Assembly: GCA_902363455.1 (NCBI GenBank)
Contig: CABJAC010000004.1
Span: forward strand, 62,001 to 126,000
DNA: 64,000 nucleotides
DNA from: Caryophanales bacterium
GTDB taxonomy: Bacteria > Bacillota > Bacilli > Exiguobacteriales > Exiguobacteriaceae
Direction of reading: 5' to 3'
Below the pieces are notes generated by a model that saw nothing but the letters and a program-made list of their open reading frames with translations, was not told where the DNA came from and ran no database searches. Of this stretch, positions 1-8,393 are shown in pieces (the first letter of the stretch is position 1; the number at the start of each line of letters is the position of its first letter). Position numbers and translations under genes: made by a program.

Positions 1-70
1 GTCATAGCTATTAGCTAGCTGGGAACGCCTGCAAAACGCACCCATTTAAGTATGATACCAACTTCGTTTG

Positions 71-82
71 AATTGTACAATT
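71..82. promoter_or_regulatory. 12-bp perfect palindrome upstream of TVP38 gene
   Basis: AATTGTACAATT is a perfect inverted repeat about 100 bp ahead of the first gene. It could be an operator, but there is no second copy nearby and no clear sigma-A promoter around it. The rest of positions 1-180 holds only a good ribosome binding site (AAGGAGG, just before 181) and a possible -10 (TAAAAT, 139-144) without a matching -35. Confidence 0.25.
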
Positions 83-180
83 GCTATGTTACGGATCACG
101 ATTACATAATGTCTCTCCCTTTCTGACGACGAAAGAGTTAAAATAGAAGATAGCAGTTTATTTTGTAAGGAGGATTTCGA

Positions 181-825
181 ATGCTCCAAACCGTCCGTCA
201 ATGGATTGAACAAATGATTACGTTTCTTCAGGATCTTCCGGGTGGTGCTTCGACCGGATTGATTGCTCCTTTTTTGGAATCACTTTTTCCGTTCCTCCCA
301 CTTGTTCTCATCATTTCCGCTAACGCAGCGACCTATGGTTTTTGGATGGGTGTGTTAGTCTCGTGGGTCGGAAGTATGCTTGGTTCACTTGTCGTTTTCG
401 CTTGTATTCGTTATTTATTTCGCCGCCCCGTCACACGGTGGCTTGAACAACATAAAGGCGCACAACAATGGATTGAACGGGTTCGCCATATGAGTCCGAT
501 TTCGCTCGGCTTCTTTTTCTCACTTCCGTTCATGCCGGCATTCATCATTACATCCATTTCGGCGATGATTCAGCTGTCACTTCGGACATATTTGATTGCT
601 GCCGGAGCCGGTCGATTGATTGTCGTCATCATCTTTTCCTTAATCGGTAAAGAATGGTCCACTTTTTTGGAACGACCGATTCGACTTGTCTTCCTTTTCC
701 TGATTTTACTCGCCATCTGGGGAGTCAGCCGCGGAGTGGAAGAAATCATTAAACGACGTGCCCTTGCCCGTCGTTCAAAAGTACTCCGCGAGATTGAACA
801 AGACATCGAACACAATAATAAATAA
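181..825 (+). CDS. TVP38/TMEM64 (VTT-domain) family membrane protein
   Basis: The 214-residue protein has an amphipathic N-terminus, about four to five hydrophobic segments between residues 25 and 190, and a basic C-terminal tail. The central stretch around residues 100-135 (SPISLGFFFSLPFMPAF) fits the SNARE-associated/VTT domain of DedA and TVP38 proteins, which are linked to lipid scrambling or undecaprenyl-phosphate handling in other members. The start is supported by AAGGAGG seven bases upstream. It stands alone and is followed by its own terminator. Family assignment is fairly secure; the precise substrate is unknown. Confidence 0.75.
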   Translation: MLQTVRQWIEQMITFLQDLPGGASTGLIAPFLESLFPFLPLVLIISANAATYGFWMGVLVSWVGSMLGSLVVFACIRYLFRRPVTRWLEQHKGAQQWIERVRHMSPISLGFFFSLPFMPAFIITSISAMIQLSLRTYLIAAGAGRLIVVIIFSLIGKEWSTFLERPIRLVFLFLILLAIWGVSRGVEEIIKRRALARRSKVLREIEQDIEHNNK

Positions 826-839
826 CTTATCCGCCAAAA

Positions 840-881
840 CGACAGACCTCTTTCATCCATCAAGAGATCTGTCGCTTTTTA
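840..881 (+). terminator. Rho-independent terminator after TVP38 gene
   Basis: Stem CGACAGACCTCTT / AAGAGATCTGTCG (one mismatch) with a 9-base loop, followed by CTTTTTAATTT. Confidence 0.8.
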
Positions 882-988
882 ATTTCTTCTTTTTTTGTCA
901 GATTTTCGAGTCCTTTTAGACACAGGACTTTTGAATCATTTTCGCAACTGACTATTATATAAAAATATCGTTCACACTTTGTTCAACA

Positions 989-1004
989 TTGAAAACGCTT
1001 ACAT
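989..1004 (+). promoter_or_regulatory. cre (CcpA) site upstream of DUF485-symporter operon
   Basis: TTGAAAACGCTTACAT matches the catabolite-response consensus WTGNAARCGNWWWCAW at every position. It lies about 25 bp upstream of the likely -10 of the symporter operon, so carbon catabolite control by CcpA is expected. CcpA itself is not in the window. Confidence 0.75.
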
Positions 1005-1033
1005 TAAATTGGTAAGACCAATACTAGTATAAT
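1004..1033 (+). promoter_or_regulatory. Probable sigma-A promoter of DUF485-symporter operon
   Basis: A consensus -10 TATAAT lies at 1028-1033. The best -35 is a weak TTAAAT at 1004-1009 with an 18-bp spacer. The palindromic operator fills most of the spacer and the cre site touches the -35. Confidence 0.5.
1009..1021. promoter_or_regulatory. GntR/FadR-type operator (TTGGTAAGACCAA)
   Basis: TTGGT-AAG-ACCAA is a perfect inverted repeat containing TGGTNNNACCA, the half-site arrangement used by FadR-subfamily GntR regulators such as PdhR, LldR and LutR. It lies in the spacer just upstream of the -10 TATAAT (1028-1033), a position suited to repression. No GntR gene is present in this window, so the regulator is inferred. 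Confidence 0.6.
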
Positions 1034-1124
1034 TTCAGATTTTACCTTCATTAAATTAGGATAGATTTTCCAACAACAGTGTCTCTATAATGAATTTAAA
1101 TTCATTTTTGAAGGAGGCGTCCCT

Positions 1125-1451
1125 ATGCACCAAGTATCGGAATCGACGAAGACGGAGACGACACGCTCCGCGCAGACAATCGTCGAAAGTGCTTCATTTA
1201 AACAACTGATGCATGAAAAAAACACCTTTATCCTTCCGGCGATTCTGTTTTGTCTTATCTTTTATTTCGCCCTTCCCATCATGACAAGCTATTTTACATT
1301 TTTAAATCAACCATTGATTGGAGATATCACGGGTGCTTGGTTATTTGCTTTCCTTCAATTCATCATGACATGGACGTTCTGTACCCTCTATAACAAAAAA
1401 GCCCGTTCGTTTGATCGTTTGGTCGAACAGATCAAGGAGGAGTCACGATGA
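1125..1451 (+). CDS. DUF485 small membrane protein, partner of solute symporter
   Basis: This 108-residue protein has a soluble N-terminus and two membrane segments at about residues 35-55 and 70-90, with FYFALP in the first as in DUF485 (YwcB/YjcH-like) proteins. DUF485 genes habitually precede ActP/YwcA-type sodium:solute symporters, as here, where the downstream start overlaps this stop as ATGA. Start supported by AAGGAGG. It is probably an accessory subunit; no catalytic residues are apparent. Confidence 0.85.
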   Translation: MHQVSESTKTETTRSAQTIVESASFKQLMHEKNTFILPAILFCLIFYFALPIMTSYFTFLNQPLIGDITGAWLFAFLQFIMTWTFCTLYNKKARSFDRLVEQIKEESR

Positions 1452-3004
1452 ATTATACAGCTGTCGCTCTGTTTGCGGCGATTGTCGGTTTGACACTCGT
1501 CATTACATATTTTGCTGCCCGTAAGACCAAAACAGCCAATGATTTTTACACAGCGGACGGCGGGCTGACCGGAGCCCAAAACGGAATGGCCATCGCTGGT
1601 GATTATATGTCGGCTGCTTCTTTTTTAGGAATTGCCGGTATGATTGCCTTAGCCGGATTTGATGGATTTTTTTATTCGATTGGTTTCCTCGTCGCTTATC
1701 TCGTGGTGCTGTATCTCGTCGCAGAACCGTTGCGAAATTTAGGGAAATACACAATGGCGGATATGATTGCTGCTCGCTTTAACGCTTCAAAAGTTCGTGG
1801 TGTCGCCGCGATGAATTCGATTGTCATCTCGATTTTTTATATGATCGCCCAGCTCGTCGGAGCCGGTGCCTTGATTGAACTGTTGCTAGGTATCCCGTAT
1901 ACAACGAGTGTCATCATCGTCGGTATCCTGATGACGGTCTACGTTGTCTTCGGTGGCATGACCGCAACGTCATGGGTGCAAATTATCAAAGCCGTACTCT
2001 TGATGGCCGGAACAGCCGTCATTTCCTTTATGGTATTTGCGAAGTTTGATTTTTCAATCATGAAGATGTTTTCCGAAGTCAAACAAGCAACACCACTCGG
2101 CGATTCGTTCTTAAATCCAGGGAATAAGTTTAAGCTGCCGCTCGATACGATTTCCTTGAACTTGGCGCTTGTCCTTGGAACAGCCGGACTGCCGCATATC
2201 TTAATTCGTTTTTTTACCGTCAAGGATGCACCAACTGCCCGTAAATCCGTTGTGTATGCGACATGGATCATCGGTGCGTTTTATATCTTAACGATTTTCC
2301 TTGGTTTTGGAGCTGCCGCCTTTGTCGGTTCAGAGGACATCATTGCCGCAAACGCTGCCGGAAATATGGCAGCCCCCTTGCTTGCTCAAGCACTCGGCGG
2401 CGACTTGCTCTTTGCCTTCGTAGCTGCCGTCGCCTTTGCGACGATCCTCGCCGTAGTTGCCGGACTGGTCCTGTCTGCCGCTTCCGCCTTTGCCCATGAC
2501 TTCTATAGTCACATCTTACGTAAAGGACAGGCGACGGAAAAAGAACAGATGACGGCTGCTCGGTTGGCCTCAATTGCCGTCGCGCTCGTTTCGATGGTCT
2601 TGGCCCTGTTTGCCCAATCGATGAACGTCGCCTTCTTGGTGTCGCTTGCCTTTGCTGTTGCGGCAAGTGCCAATTTGCCGGTCATTCTGCTTACGATTTT
2701 CTGGCGCCGTTTCAGTACTGGCGGAGCCGTCACCGGAATGATCGTTGGACTTTTTTCTTCTCTGATTCTCGTTGCGCTCAGTCCGAATATCTGGGCAGTC
2801 GACGGTTCAGCCTTGTTCGTCGGGGAAGCCCTATTCCCACTGGCGAATCCAGGAATCGTCTCGATTCCACTTGGTTTTCTAGGTGCAATCATCGGGACGC
2901 TTGTTACAAAATCCGACGAGGTTGCCGGTAACTTCGAACGGATTCTAGTCAAAGCCAATACCGGCATCGATACAGCGACGGAAGTGGCTGCATCCAAAGA
3001 ATAA
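1448..3004 (+). CDS. Sodium:solute symporter (SSS family), acetate/monocarboxylate permease-like
   Basis: A 518-residue polytopic protein with about 13 hydrophobic segments. The N-terminal GLTGAQNGMAIAGDYMSAASFLG region is the sodium-binding SSS signature, and the overall length matches YwcA/ActP cation:acetate symporters (about 510-550). It is translationally coupled to the DUF485 gene by a 4-base overlap. The upstream cre and FadR/LldR-type operator suggest use of an overflow metabolite such as acetate, lactate or pyruvate, but the substrate cannot be read from sequence alone. Confidence 0.85.
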   Translation: MNYTAVALFAAIVGLTLVITYFAARKTKTANDFYTADGGLTGAQNGMAIAGDYMSAASFLGIAGMIALAGFDGFFYSIGFLVAYLVVLYLVAEPLRNLGKYTMADMIAARFNASKVRGVAAMNSIVISIFYMIAQLVGAGALIELLLGIPYTTSVIIVGILMTVYVVFGGMTATSWVQIIKAVLLMAGTAVISFMVFAKFDFSIMKMFSEVKQATPLGDSFLNPGNKFKLPLDTISLNLALVLGTAGLPHILIRFFTVKDAPTARKSVVYATWIIGAFYILTIFLGFGAAAFVGSEDIIAANAAGNMAAPLLAQALGGDLLFAFVAAVAFATILAVVAGLVLSAASAFAHDFYSHILRKGQATEKEQMTAARLASIAVALVSMVLALFAQSMNVAFLVSLAFAVAASANLPVILLTIFWRRFSTGGAVTGMIVGLFSSLILVALSPNIWAVDGSALFVGEALFPLANPGIVSIPLGFLGAIIGTLVTKSDEVAGNFERILVKANTGIDTATEVAASKE

Positions 3005-3012
3005 TCCCCTCG

Positions 3013-3052
3013 ACGGCTCCTTCAACCCCCTTGAAGGAGCCGTTCCCTTTTA
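3013..3052 (+). terminator. Terminator after symporter operon
   Basis: Perfect 13-bp stem ACGGCTCCTTCAA / TTGAAGGAGCCGT with a CCCCC loop, followed by TCCCTTTTA. Confidence 0.85.
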
Positions 3053-3111
3053 CATTTTGCAGGTAGATTGCCATACTTACCGTATTATAGATCGTGAAAG
3101 GAATGGCATAG

Positions 3112-3966
3112 ATGGACTTTTATTATTTTTTACCGCTCGGATTTTTCATTGGGATCATCTCTGGTTTTTTCGGAATCGGCGGTGGAATCATTCTGACTCC
3201 GTTATTGTTGATTCTCGGTTTTGCACCAAGCGTTGCCATCGCGACGAGTTTGATGCTGACATTGGGCTCAACGGTCTCCGGTACGCTGTCCCATCTCCGT
3301 TTAAAAAACGTCGTTTGGCGTGACAGTCTGGTTGTCGGTTTAGTCGGTATCATCGGCTCCACCATCGCTACACCTCTCGTCCTTCGATTGGAGGAAGTGA
3401 ACGGGGCACATATGGTCATCTCGATTGTCTACATCGGTCTGTTATTGTACTTCGCCAATAAATTCTTGCGCCCCAAATCAACGACCGGTCCTCAGACAGG
3501 TTGGAAAAACCGCTATCTTGCCCTTGCTTTCATCGGATTATTCGCCGGTTTCATCTCGTCTTTACTCGGGGTCAGCGGTGGATTCATCATCACGCCGTTG
3601 TTAGTCGGAATTGCCGGTTATGAACTCAAGCGTGCCGTCGGAACAAGTATCGCCTCCGCGTTATTGATTGTGTTATCCGGTCTCGTCAACTACACGGTCG
3701 CGAGTACCGATGTTGACCTCATCGTCGGTATCATGCTGATCATCGGCGCTTTGCTCGGTGCGCCGATCGGTGCCAAGCAATTGGCGCATTTTGAGAGTGC
3801 CTTTGTCAAAAAATATTTGGGGATTTTCTATTTGACGGTTGCACTGAGCGTACTTCTTGAAGTGCTTCATTTCAACGTCGCTTCCTTGATTGTGCTGATT
3901 GCCCTCAGTCTCGTCTTTTTATTGACTCTGGTCGTCTATGGTCGAAGACGTTCTGCGAAACGGTAA
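3112..3966 (+). CDS. TauE/SafE family sulfite/organic-anion exporter
   Basis: A 284-residue membrane protein built from two related halves. Each half contains a glycine-rich re-entrant motif: GFFGIGGGIILTPLL near residues 18-32 and SLLGVSGGFIITPLL near residues 145-160. This duplicated GxGGGxxxxP pattern is diagnostic of TauE/SafE (PF01925). About eight membrane segments are visible. Family members export sulfite, sulfoacetate or other anions; the substrate here is unknown. The start follows GAAAGGAA. Confidence 0.85.
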   Translation: MDFYYFLPLGFFIGIISGFFGIGGGIILTPLLLILGFAPSVAIATSLMLTLGSTVSGTLSHLRLKNVVWRDSLVVGLVGIIGSTIATPLVLRLEEVNGAHMVISIVYIGLLLYFANKFLRPKSTTGPQTGWKNRYLALAFIGLFAGFISSLLGVSGGFIITPLLVGIAGYELKRAVGTSIASALLIVLSGLVNYTVASTDVDLIVGIMLIIGALLGAPIGAKQLAHFESAFVKKYLGIFYLTVALSVLLEVLHFNVASLIVLIALSLVFLLTLVVYGRRRSAKR

Positions 3967-4023
3967 CTTATTTTTCTTACGTGCAGCAGTCTGCACATAA
4001 CATCAATTGCAAAAAAAAAACGG

Positions 4024-4261
4024 GGCTGACTCCAAAGTCAGTCTCCACAAAGATCAGGGTGGCAGAATGATAATCTGCCACCCTCATCTCGTAAAAAAAG
4101 AATTACTCGTTACACGCAACTCCTACAGGAAAAAGCGCATTTTTGCGCTGTCAGAGACAAACAAGACCCGCTTTCCTGCCTGAATGAGGCAGGAAAACTG
4201 GCTTGTGTCTCGCCTGAGGAAAGGGCGTGAAAAGACGAGTGATTCTTTTTTTGAGTCAGCC
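4024..4261. repeat. Folded intergenic element bounded by 9-bp inverted repeats
   Basis: The gap between convergent genes (3967-4286) has no ORF but dense symmetry. Outer arms GGCTGACTC (4024-4032) and GAGTCAGCC (4253-4261) enclose several units. They include an 11-bp hairpin (4056-4084), a long inverted repeat with 17 of 18 pairs joining 4093-4110 to 4235-4252, and inner hairpins around AGCGCATTTTTGCGCT and TTTCCTGCC/GGCAGGAAA. A further pairing joins GAGACAAACAAG to CTTGTGTCTC. It could be a MITE-like or REP-like repeat, a structured RNA, or a composite bidirectional terminator. A small hairpin at 3981-3996 precedes it. Confidence 0.5.
4056..4084. repeat. Hairpin copy A of a dispersed palindrome
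   Basis: AGGGTGGCAGA / TCTGCCACCCT, an 11-bp perfect stem with a 7-base AT-rich loop. Almost the same sequence recurs at 51335-51369 between another pair of convergent genes. Confidence 0.6.
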
Positions 4262-4286
4262 ACGTTTCTCGTTTCATCTGATTTTA

Positions 4287-5663
4287 TCATGCTACCCGTC
4301 GAATCGTTCCCGCCTCATATTGTTTCGTATGATCGATGACGATTTTTGACAGCAACAACATACCGATTAAGTTCGGTATCATCATCAGCCCATTCGCGAT
4401 ATCCGCAACCAGCCAAAGCGGCTCCAGATTCGCCACCGCACCATAACATGCAGCAACCGCAAAAACGATCCGGTACGCTTCATTAAAACGTGTCGCACCA
4501 CTCAAATACTCCAAACATTTTTCTCCATAGACGTACCATCCGATAATCGTCGAATAGCCGAAGAAGAACACCGAAAAAGCAACAATCCAGGCTCCGCTTG
4601 AACCGAGGACACTTGTAAAGGCCGCTGAAGTCAATGCTGCGCCAGACAGCGATGCATCGTGGGCAACACCCGATAATTCCCCACCCGTCGGATCCCAAAA
4701 ACCGGTCGTCATCAACACGAGCGCTGTCATCGTACAGACGATGATGGTCACGATGAACGTACTGGTCATCGAAATCAACCCTTGTTCCGCCGGACGTTCA
4801 CTTTTGGCCGAACCTGCAATCAAGGCAGCCGTTCCAAGCCCTGCTTCGTTCGTGAAGATTCCGCGCGCGACCCCAACTTGCATTGCAACCATGATGGAAA
4901 TACCCGTGAACGCTCCCGCCGGCGCAAGCGGTTCAAACGCATATTGCACAATCAATCCAAGTGCCGGTAACACTTGATCCGCCTGAATGACTAAAATCAA
5001 AAGTGCAGCACAAATGTAGAGCAGACTCATCAAGGGTACAAAAATCGTCGAGATCGAGCTGATCCGTTCCAATCCGCCTCGGATTGAAAAGTAGACCGCA
5101 ATCGCCAAGAGGATCCCGAATGCAAGCAACGGAACGTGGAACGTCTGATTCAATACTGTCGACATCGCGTTAGCTTGAACCGTATTCCCGACACCAAACG
5201 ACGCGATTAAACCGAAAATCGCAAAGGCAACCGCTAGCGGTTTAAATCCTTTTCCAAGCCCTTTTTCAATGTAATACATCGGTCCACTGACCACTTCCCC
5301 ACGATCATTTCGTTCGCGGTAAAGAATCGCAAGTAAACTTTCGGCGTATTTGGTCGCCATTCCAATCAATCCGATGACCCACATCCAAAAGACAGCACCT
5401 GGTCCACCCATCGTCAGAGCGACGGCAATACCCGCAATGTTCCCGTTTCCGATCGTCGCAGCAAGTGATGTCATCAGCATTTGAAAACTGCTGATTTCCC
5501 CTTTACCATGCTCAGATTTCGTCAACGCCAGACGAAACGCTTGTTTTAAGCGCCGAAATTGTAAGCCGCGTAAACGAATCGTAAAGTACAGTCCTGTCCC
5601 GACCAACAAGACCATGCTGGGAATCCCCCAGATCCATGAAGAAATTAGTTGTAACACATCCAT
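4287..5663 (-). CDS. AGCS family alanine (glycine):cation symporter
   Basis: A 458-residue polytopic protein. GNGNIAGIAVALTMGGPGAVFWMW (split here as GNGNIAGIAVAL and TMGGPGAVFWMW), about residues 72-95, is the sodium:alanine symporter signature, and TNEAGLGTAAL near residue 275 is the second conserved motif. It imports D- or L-alanine or glycine with sodium. It diverges from the AdeR-like activator gene, and with ald downstream of that regulator it forms an alanine uptake and deamination module. A promoter and an upstream activator-like palindrome are visible. Confidence 0.9.
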   Translation of the reverse strand: MDVLQLISSWIWGIPSMVLLVGTGLYFTIRLRGLQFRRLKQAFRLALTKSEHGKGEISSFQMLMTSLAATIGNGNIAGIAVALTMGGPGAVFWMWVIGLIGMATKYAESLLAILYRERNDRGEVVSGPMYYIEKGLGKGFKPLAVAFAIFGLIASFGVGNTVQANAMSTVLNQTFHVPLLAFGILLAIAVYFSIRGGLERISSISTIFVPLMSLLYICAALLILVIQADQVLPALGLIVQYAFEPLAPAGAFTGISIMVAMQVGVARGIFTNEAGLGTAALIAGSAKSERPAEQGLISMTSTFIVTIIVCTMTALVLMTTGFWDPTGGELSGVAHDASLSGAALTSAAFTSVLGSSGAWIVAFSVFFFGYSTIIGWYVYGEKCLEYLSGATRFNEAYRIVFAVAACYGAVANLEPLWLVADIANGLMMIPNLIGMLLLSKIVIDHTKQYEAGTIRRVA

Positions 5664-5688
5664 ATTCGTTGATCCTCTCTCTCTTTAA

Positions 5689-5717
5689 CCTATACTCTGT
5701 CGCCCACCTTAGCACAA
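5689..5717 (-). promoter_or_regulatory. Promoter of AGCS symporter gene
   Basis: On the minus strand, -35 TTGTGC (5712-5717) and -10 TATAGG (5689-5694) are separated by 17 bp. The shared palindrome at 5751-5768 is centred about 77 bp upstream of the inferred start point, a distance typical of an activator site. Confidence 0.55.
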
Positions 5718-5750
5718 GTTTGTTTAATCTTACAATCCATTACGAAACTT

Positions 5751-5768
5751 TTTGTGATTTTACACAAA
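5751..5768. promoter_or_regulatory. AdeR-type operator, copy 1
   Basis: TTTGTGATTTTACACAAA, an 18-bp near-palindrome, is identical in 17 of 18 positions to the sequence at 7033-7050 before ald. It is upstream of the AGCS promoter and overlaps the -35 of the regulator's own promoter, suggesting activation in one direction and autorepression in the other. Confidence 0.7.
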
Positions 5769-5780
5769 CCAAGATATACT
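5752..5780 (+). promoter_or_regulatory. Promoter of adeR-like gene
   Basis: -35 TTGTGA (5752-5757), 17-bp spacer, -10 TATACT (5775-5780). The -35 lies inside the operator palindrome. Confidence 0.6.
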
Positions 5781-5821
5781 GAATACATCAGCACGTTCAG
5801 AGAGAAAGAAGGAATGTCTTT

Positions 5822-7039
5822 ATGTTAGAAGCGACCTACCATTCACTCGATGATTTGGCGGAAGCCATCGGAATCGCCTTAAACGCACCGATCACGATTG
5901 AGGATCGAAATCATCGATTATTGGCTTATAGTACCCATACTGCCGATACGGACCCGGCCCGGATTGCAACCATCATCGGTCGACGGGTTCCGGAATCCGT
6001 CATCGATCAACTTTGGAAAGATGAAGTCATTCAAAATCTGGCTGCCCAAGATGAACCTCTCATCATTTCAGCTCGGACCGGTGTCGGTCTGAATGACCGG
6101 GTGGCAATCGCCATTAAACAGGATACGGAAATTCTCGGCTACATTTGGTCGATCGCTCGGACCACGCCTTTTTCAACAACGGAATTGGCAGATTTAAAAA
6201 AAGGTGCCCTGCTTGCCCAACGTCAGCTGCTCGCGATTGACATGCAAAAGAAACGGCAGGAAGAAAAATCGGAACAGTTCTTTTTTGAATTGCTTCATGA
6301 AGACATGCCTGAATCGGAAATCCTGAAGACCTTTTCGAAACTGCACTTGGCTCCACCCGGCATCAGTCGGTTGATGGTGATCCGCTTCTCGGAGGCCATC
6401 ACCCCCCGTCTCGCAGATCGGCTGCGTTACTTGCTGACGATTCAGCAAACTGTTCGTCCGCTCCTGTATGCGTACGATGAAACGGATTTTATTTTGTGGA
6501 TCAGCACAAACGATCAAGATGCCCAACACGAACGGCTTCAATTTGACGCCTTCATCCAATCGTTTCGACAAATGCTCGCGGAACGGTTCAATTATACGAA
6601 CTTCATTTCTGCCAGCAGCGAAGTGTTCACCGGTGTCCAATCCATTCCGGACCGTTACGAAGAGACGGGAATCGTCTTACGGCTAAAGGATGCCTTTCCC
6701 TTTGAGTTGGACGCGGTGACCCGGTATGAACGGCTCGGGTTATTCCAACTGTTGCCGATCTTTTCCGAACGCTTGCGCCGACGGACCGTCCGGCTTGAAG
6801 AGATTGAGCGGTTGCGTGCGTACGACGGCAAACATGCCGCCTCCTTATGTGAAACGTTGGAGTGGTTCCTTCACTATGATGGGAACGTCAAGCAGGTGGC
6901 CTCCCATCTGCACGTCCACCCGAATACAATCCTGTACCGGATGCGCCGGATTGAAGAAGAAGCCGGCATCCGGATGGAGTCACTCCCGGAACGTGCACTC
7001 CTTTACTTGTATTTAAAAGCAGACCGTTATCCTTTGTGA
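5822..7039 (+). CDS. adeR: PucR/CdaR-family transcriptional activator of alanine dehydrogenase
   Basis: The 405-residue protein has a GAF-like N-terminal sensory region (about 1-140), a GGDEF-like middle region and a C-terminal helix-turn-helix of the PucR type (HTH_30). The latter is visible as NVKQVASHLHVHPNTILYR around residues 355-375. It lies directly upstream of ald and divergent from an alanine symporter, the context of B. subtilis AdeR, the activator of ald. The start has AAGGA eight bases upstream. The gene name is inferred from family plus context. Its stop codon lies inside the second operator copy. Confidence 0.8.
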   Translation: MLEATYHSLDDLAEAIGIALNAPITIEDRNHRLLAYSTHTADTDPARIATIIGRRVPESVIDQLWKDEVIQNLAAQDEPLIISARTGVGLNDRVAIAIKQDTEILGYIWSIARTTPFSTTELADLKKGALLAQRQLLAIDMQKKRQEEKSEQFFFELLHEDMPESEILKTFSKLHLAPPGISRLMVIRFSEAITPRLADRLRYLLTIQQTVRPLLYAYDETDFILWISTNDQDAQHERLQFDAFIQSFRQMLAERFNYTNFISASSEVFTGVQSIPDRYEETGIVLRLKDAFPFELDAVTRYERLGLFQLLPIFSERLRRRTVRLEEIERLRAYDGKHAASLCETLEWFLHYDGNVKQVASHLHVHPNTILYRMRRIEEEAGIRMESLPERALLYLYLKADRYPL

Positions 7040-7050
7040 TTTTTCACAAA
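7033..7050. promoter_or_regulatory. AdeR-type operator, copy 2 (ald promoter)
   Basis: TTTGTGATTTTTCACAAA sits inside a longer perfect repeat with 9-bp arms (7031-7052). The likely ald -10 (TATACT, 7104-7109) has no good -35, as expected for an activator-dependent promoter. The site is centred about 75 bp upstream of the inferred start point, almost the same distance as at the AGCS promoter. Confidence 0.7.
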
Positions 7051-7159
7051 GGATTGTCTGTATTTTTGAAATCGCCGATAAAGTAGAACGCTTTCATTTC
7101 TCGTATACTGAAGGGGAAGTGAAACACTGTTTGTTTATTCGCGAAAGGGGATCGCATTT

Positions 7160-8284
7160 ATGATCATCGGAGTATTAAAGGAAATTAAAAACAATGAAAA
7201 CCGTGTGGCGTTAACGCCTGCTGGGGTAGCAGCTTTAACGGGTCAAGGACATACGGTCATCATCGAAACAACTGCCGGTATGGGGAGCGGTTTTACGAAC
7301 GAAGAATACGTCACAGCGGGTGCACAAATTATCGAAACAGCCGCTGAAGTGTGGGCTACTGCTGAACTTGCATTAAAGGTCAAAGAACCGGTTGCTTCAG
7401 AGTATCAATACTTCCGTCCGGAACTCACATTATTCACGTACTTGCATCTCGCAGCAGAACCTGAATTGACACGTGCACTCGTCGATTCAAACATCACAGC
7501 TATCGCATACGAAACGGTTGAGAAAAACCGGACGTTACCACTCTTAACACCGATGAGTGAAGTGGCTGGTCGGATGGCGTCACAAATCGGAGCTCAGTTC
7601 CTCGAAAAACCACACGGCGGCATGGGCATCCTCTTAGCAGGTGTTCCTGGCGTTCGTCGCGGTAAAGTTACGGTCATCGGCGGTGGAGTCGTTGGAACAA
7701 ACGCAGCAAAACTTGCGGTTGGTCTTGGTGCAGATGTCACCATCATCGATGTCAGTCCGGAACGTCTCCGTCAACTCGATGACATCTTCGGCAATTCCAT
7801 CAACACATTGATCTCAAATCCGTACACGATTGCAGAAGCTGTCGCTGAAAGTGATCTTGTCGTCGGTGCCGTCTTGATTCCGGGAGCAAAAGCTCCGAAA
7901 CTTGTTACAGCGGAAATGGTCGAGCGGATGAAACCAGGCTCTGTCATCGTTGACGTTGCGATTGACCAAGGTGGAATCTTCGAAACTGTCGATCGGATTT
8001 CAACACACGATGATCCAACGTATGAAAAGTTTGGTGTTGTCCACTATGCTGTTGCTAATATGCCGGGTGCGGTTCCACGCACATCAACGCTTGCTTTGAC
8101 GAATGCGACGCTTCCTTATGTGTTAGAACTCGCAAACAAAGGCACACACCGCGCACTCGCTGAGAATGTTGCGCTTGAAAAAGGGCTGAACGTTGCACAA
8201 GGATTCGTCACGTACGAAGCTGTAGCACGTGACTTAGGTTACACGTATAAATCCGTTGAGGATGTTCTGCACTTGCACGCTTAA
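7160..8284 (+). CDS. ald: Alanine dehydrogenase
   Basis: The 374-residue protein catalyses NAD-dependent oxidative deamination of L-alanine to pyruvate and ammonia. The usual landmarks are present: R15, K75 in LKVKEP and H96 in YLHLAAEP (the catalytic and pyruvate-binding set). The Rossmann motif [13 protein letters not shown] lies near residues 170-185, and DVAIDQGG near 270 contacts NAD. Length is normal (370-378). The gene begins after GAAAGGGGA and is followed by a strong terminator, so it is transcribed alone from the activator-type promoter. Confidence 0.97.
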   Translation: MIIGVLKEIKNNENRVALTPAGVAALTGQGHTVIIETTAGMGSGFTNEEYVTAGAQIIETAAEVWATAELALKVKEPVASEYQYFRPELTLFTYLHLAAEPELTRALVDSNITAIAYETVEKNRTLPLLTPMSEVAGRMASQIGAQFLEKPHGGMGILLAGVPGVRRGKVTVIGGGVVGTNAAKLAVGLGADVTIIDVSPERLRQLDDIFGNSINTLISNPYTIAEAVAESDLVVGAVLIPGAKAPKLVTAEMVERMKPGSVIVDVAIDQGGIFETVDRISTHDDPTYEKFGVVHYAVANMPGAVPRTSTLALTNATLPYVLELANKGTHRALAENVALEKGLNVAQGFVTYEAVARDLGYTYKSVEDVLHLHA

Positions 8285-8301
8285 TCGCATAACATGCAAA
8301 T

Positions 8302-8344
8302 AAGAAACAGTCCGTTGCTTTGCGCAACGGACTGTTTCTTGTCT
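8302..8344 (+). terminator. Terminator after ald
   Basis: Perfect 17-bp stem (8302-8318 with 8324-8340; AAGAAACAGTCCGTTGC arm), TTTGC loop, T-rich 3' arm. Confidence 0.85.
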
Positions 8345-8393
8345 CAGATATCCTATATGATGAACAGATAACATGACATAAGGTGGATTAGAT

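Noticed and set aside
2509-2997. 162-codon open frame antisense to the sodium:solute symporter
   Set aside because: Low-complexity composition typical of the reverse strand of a GC-rich membrane protein gene; no start signal.
7084-7098. cre site in the ald promoter (GTAGAACGCTTTCA)
   Set aside because: The right half fits but the left half has three mismatches to the consensus; the AdeR-type palindrome explains regulation better.
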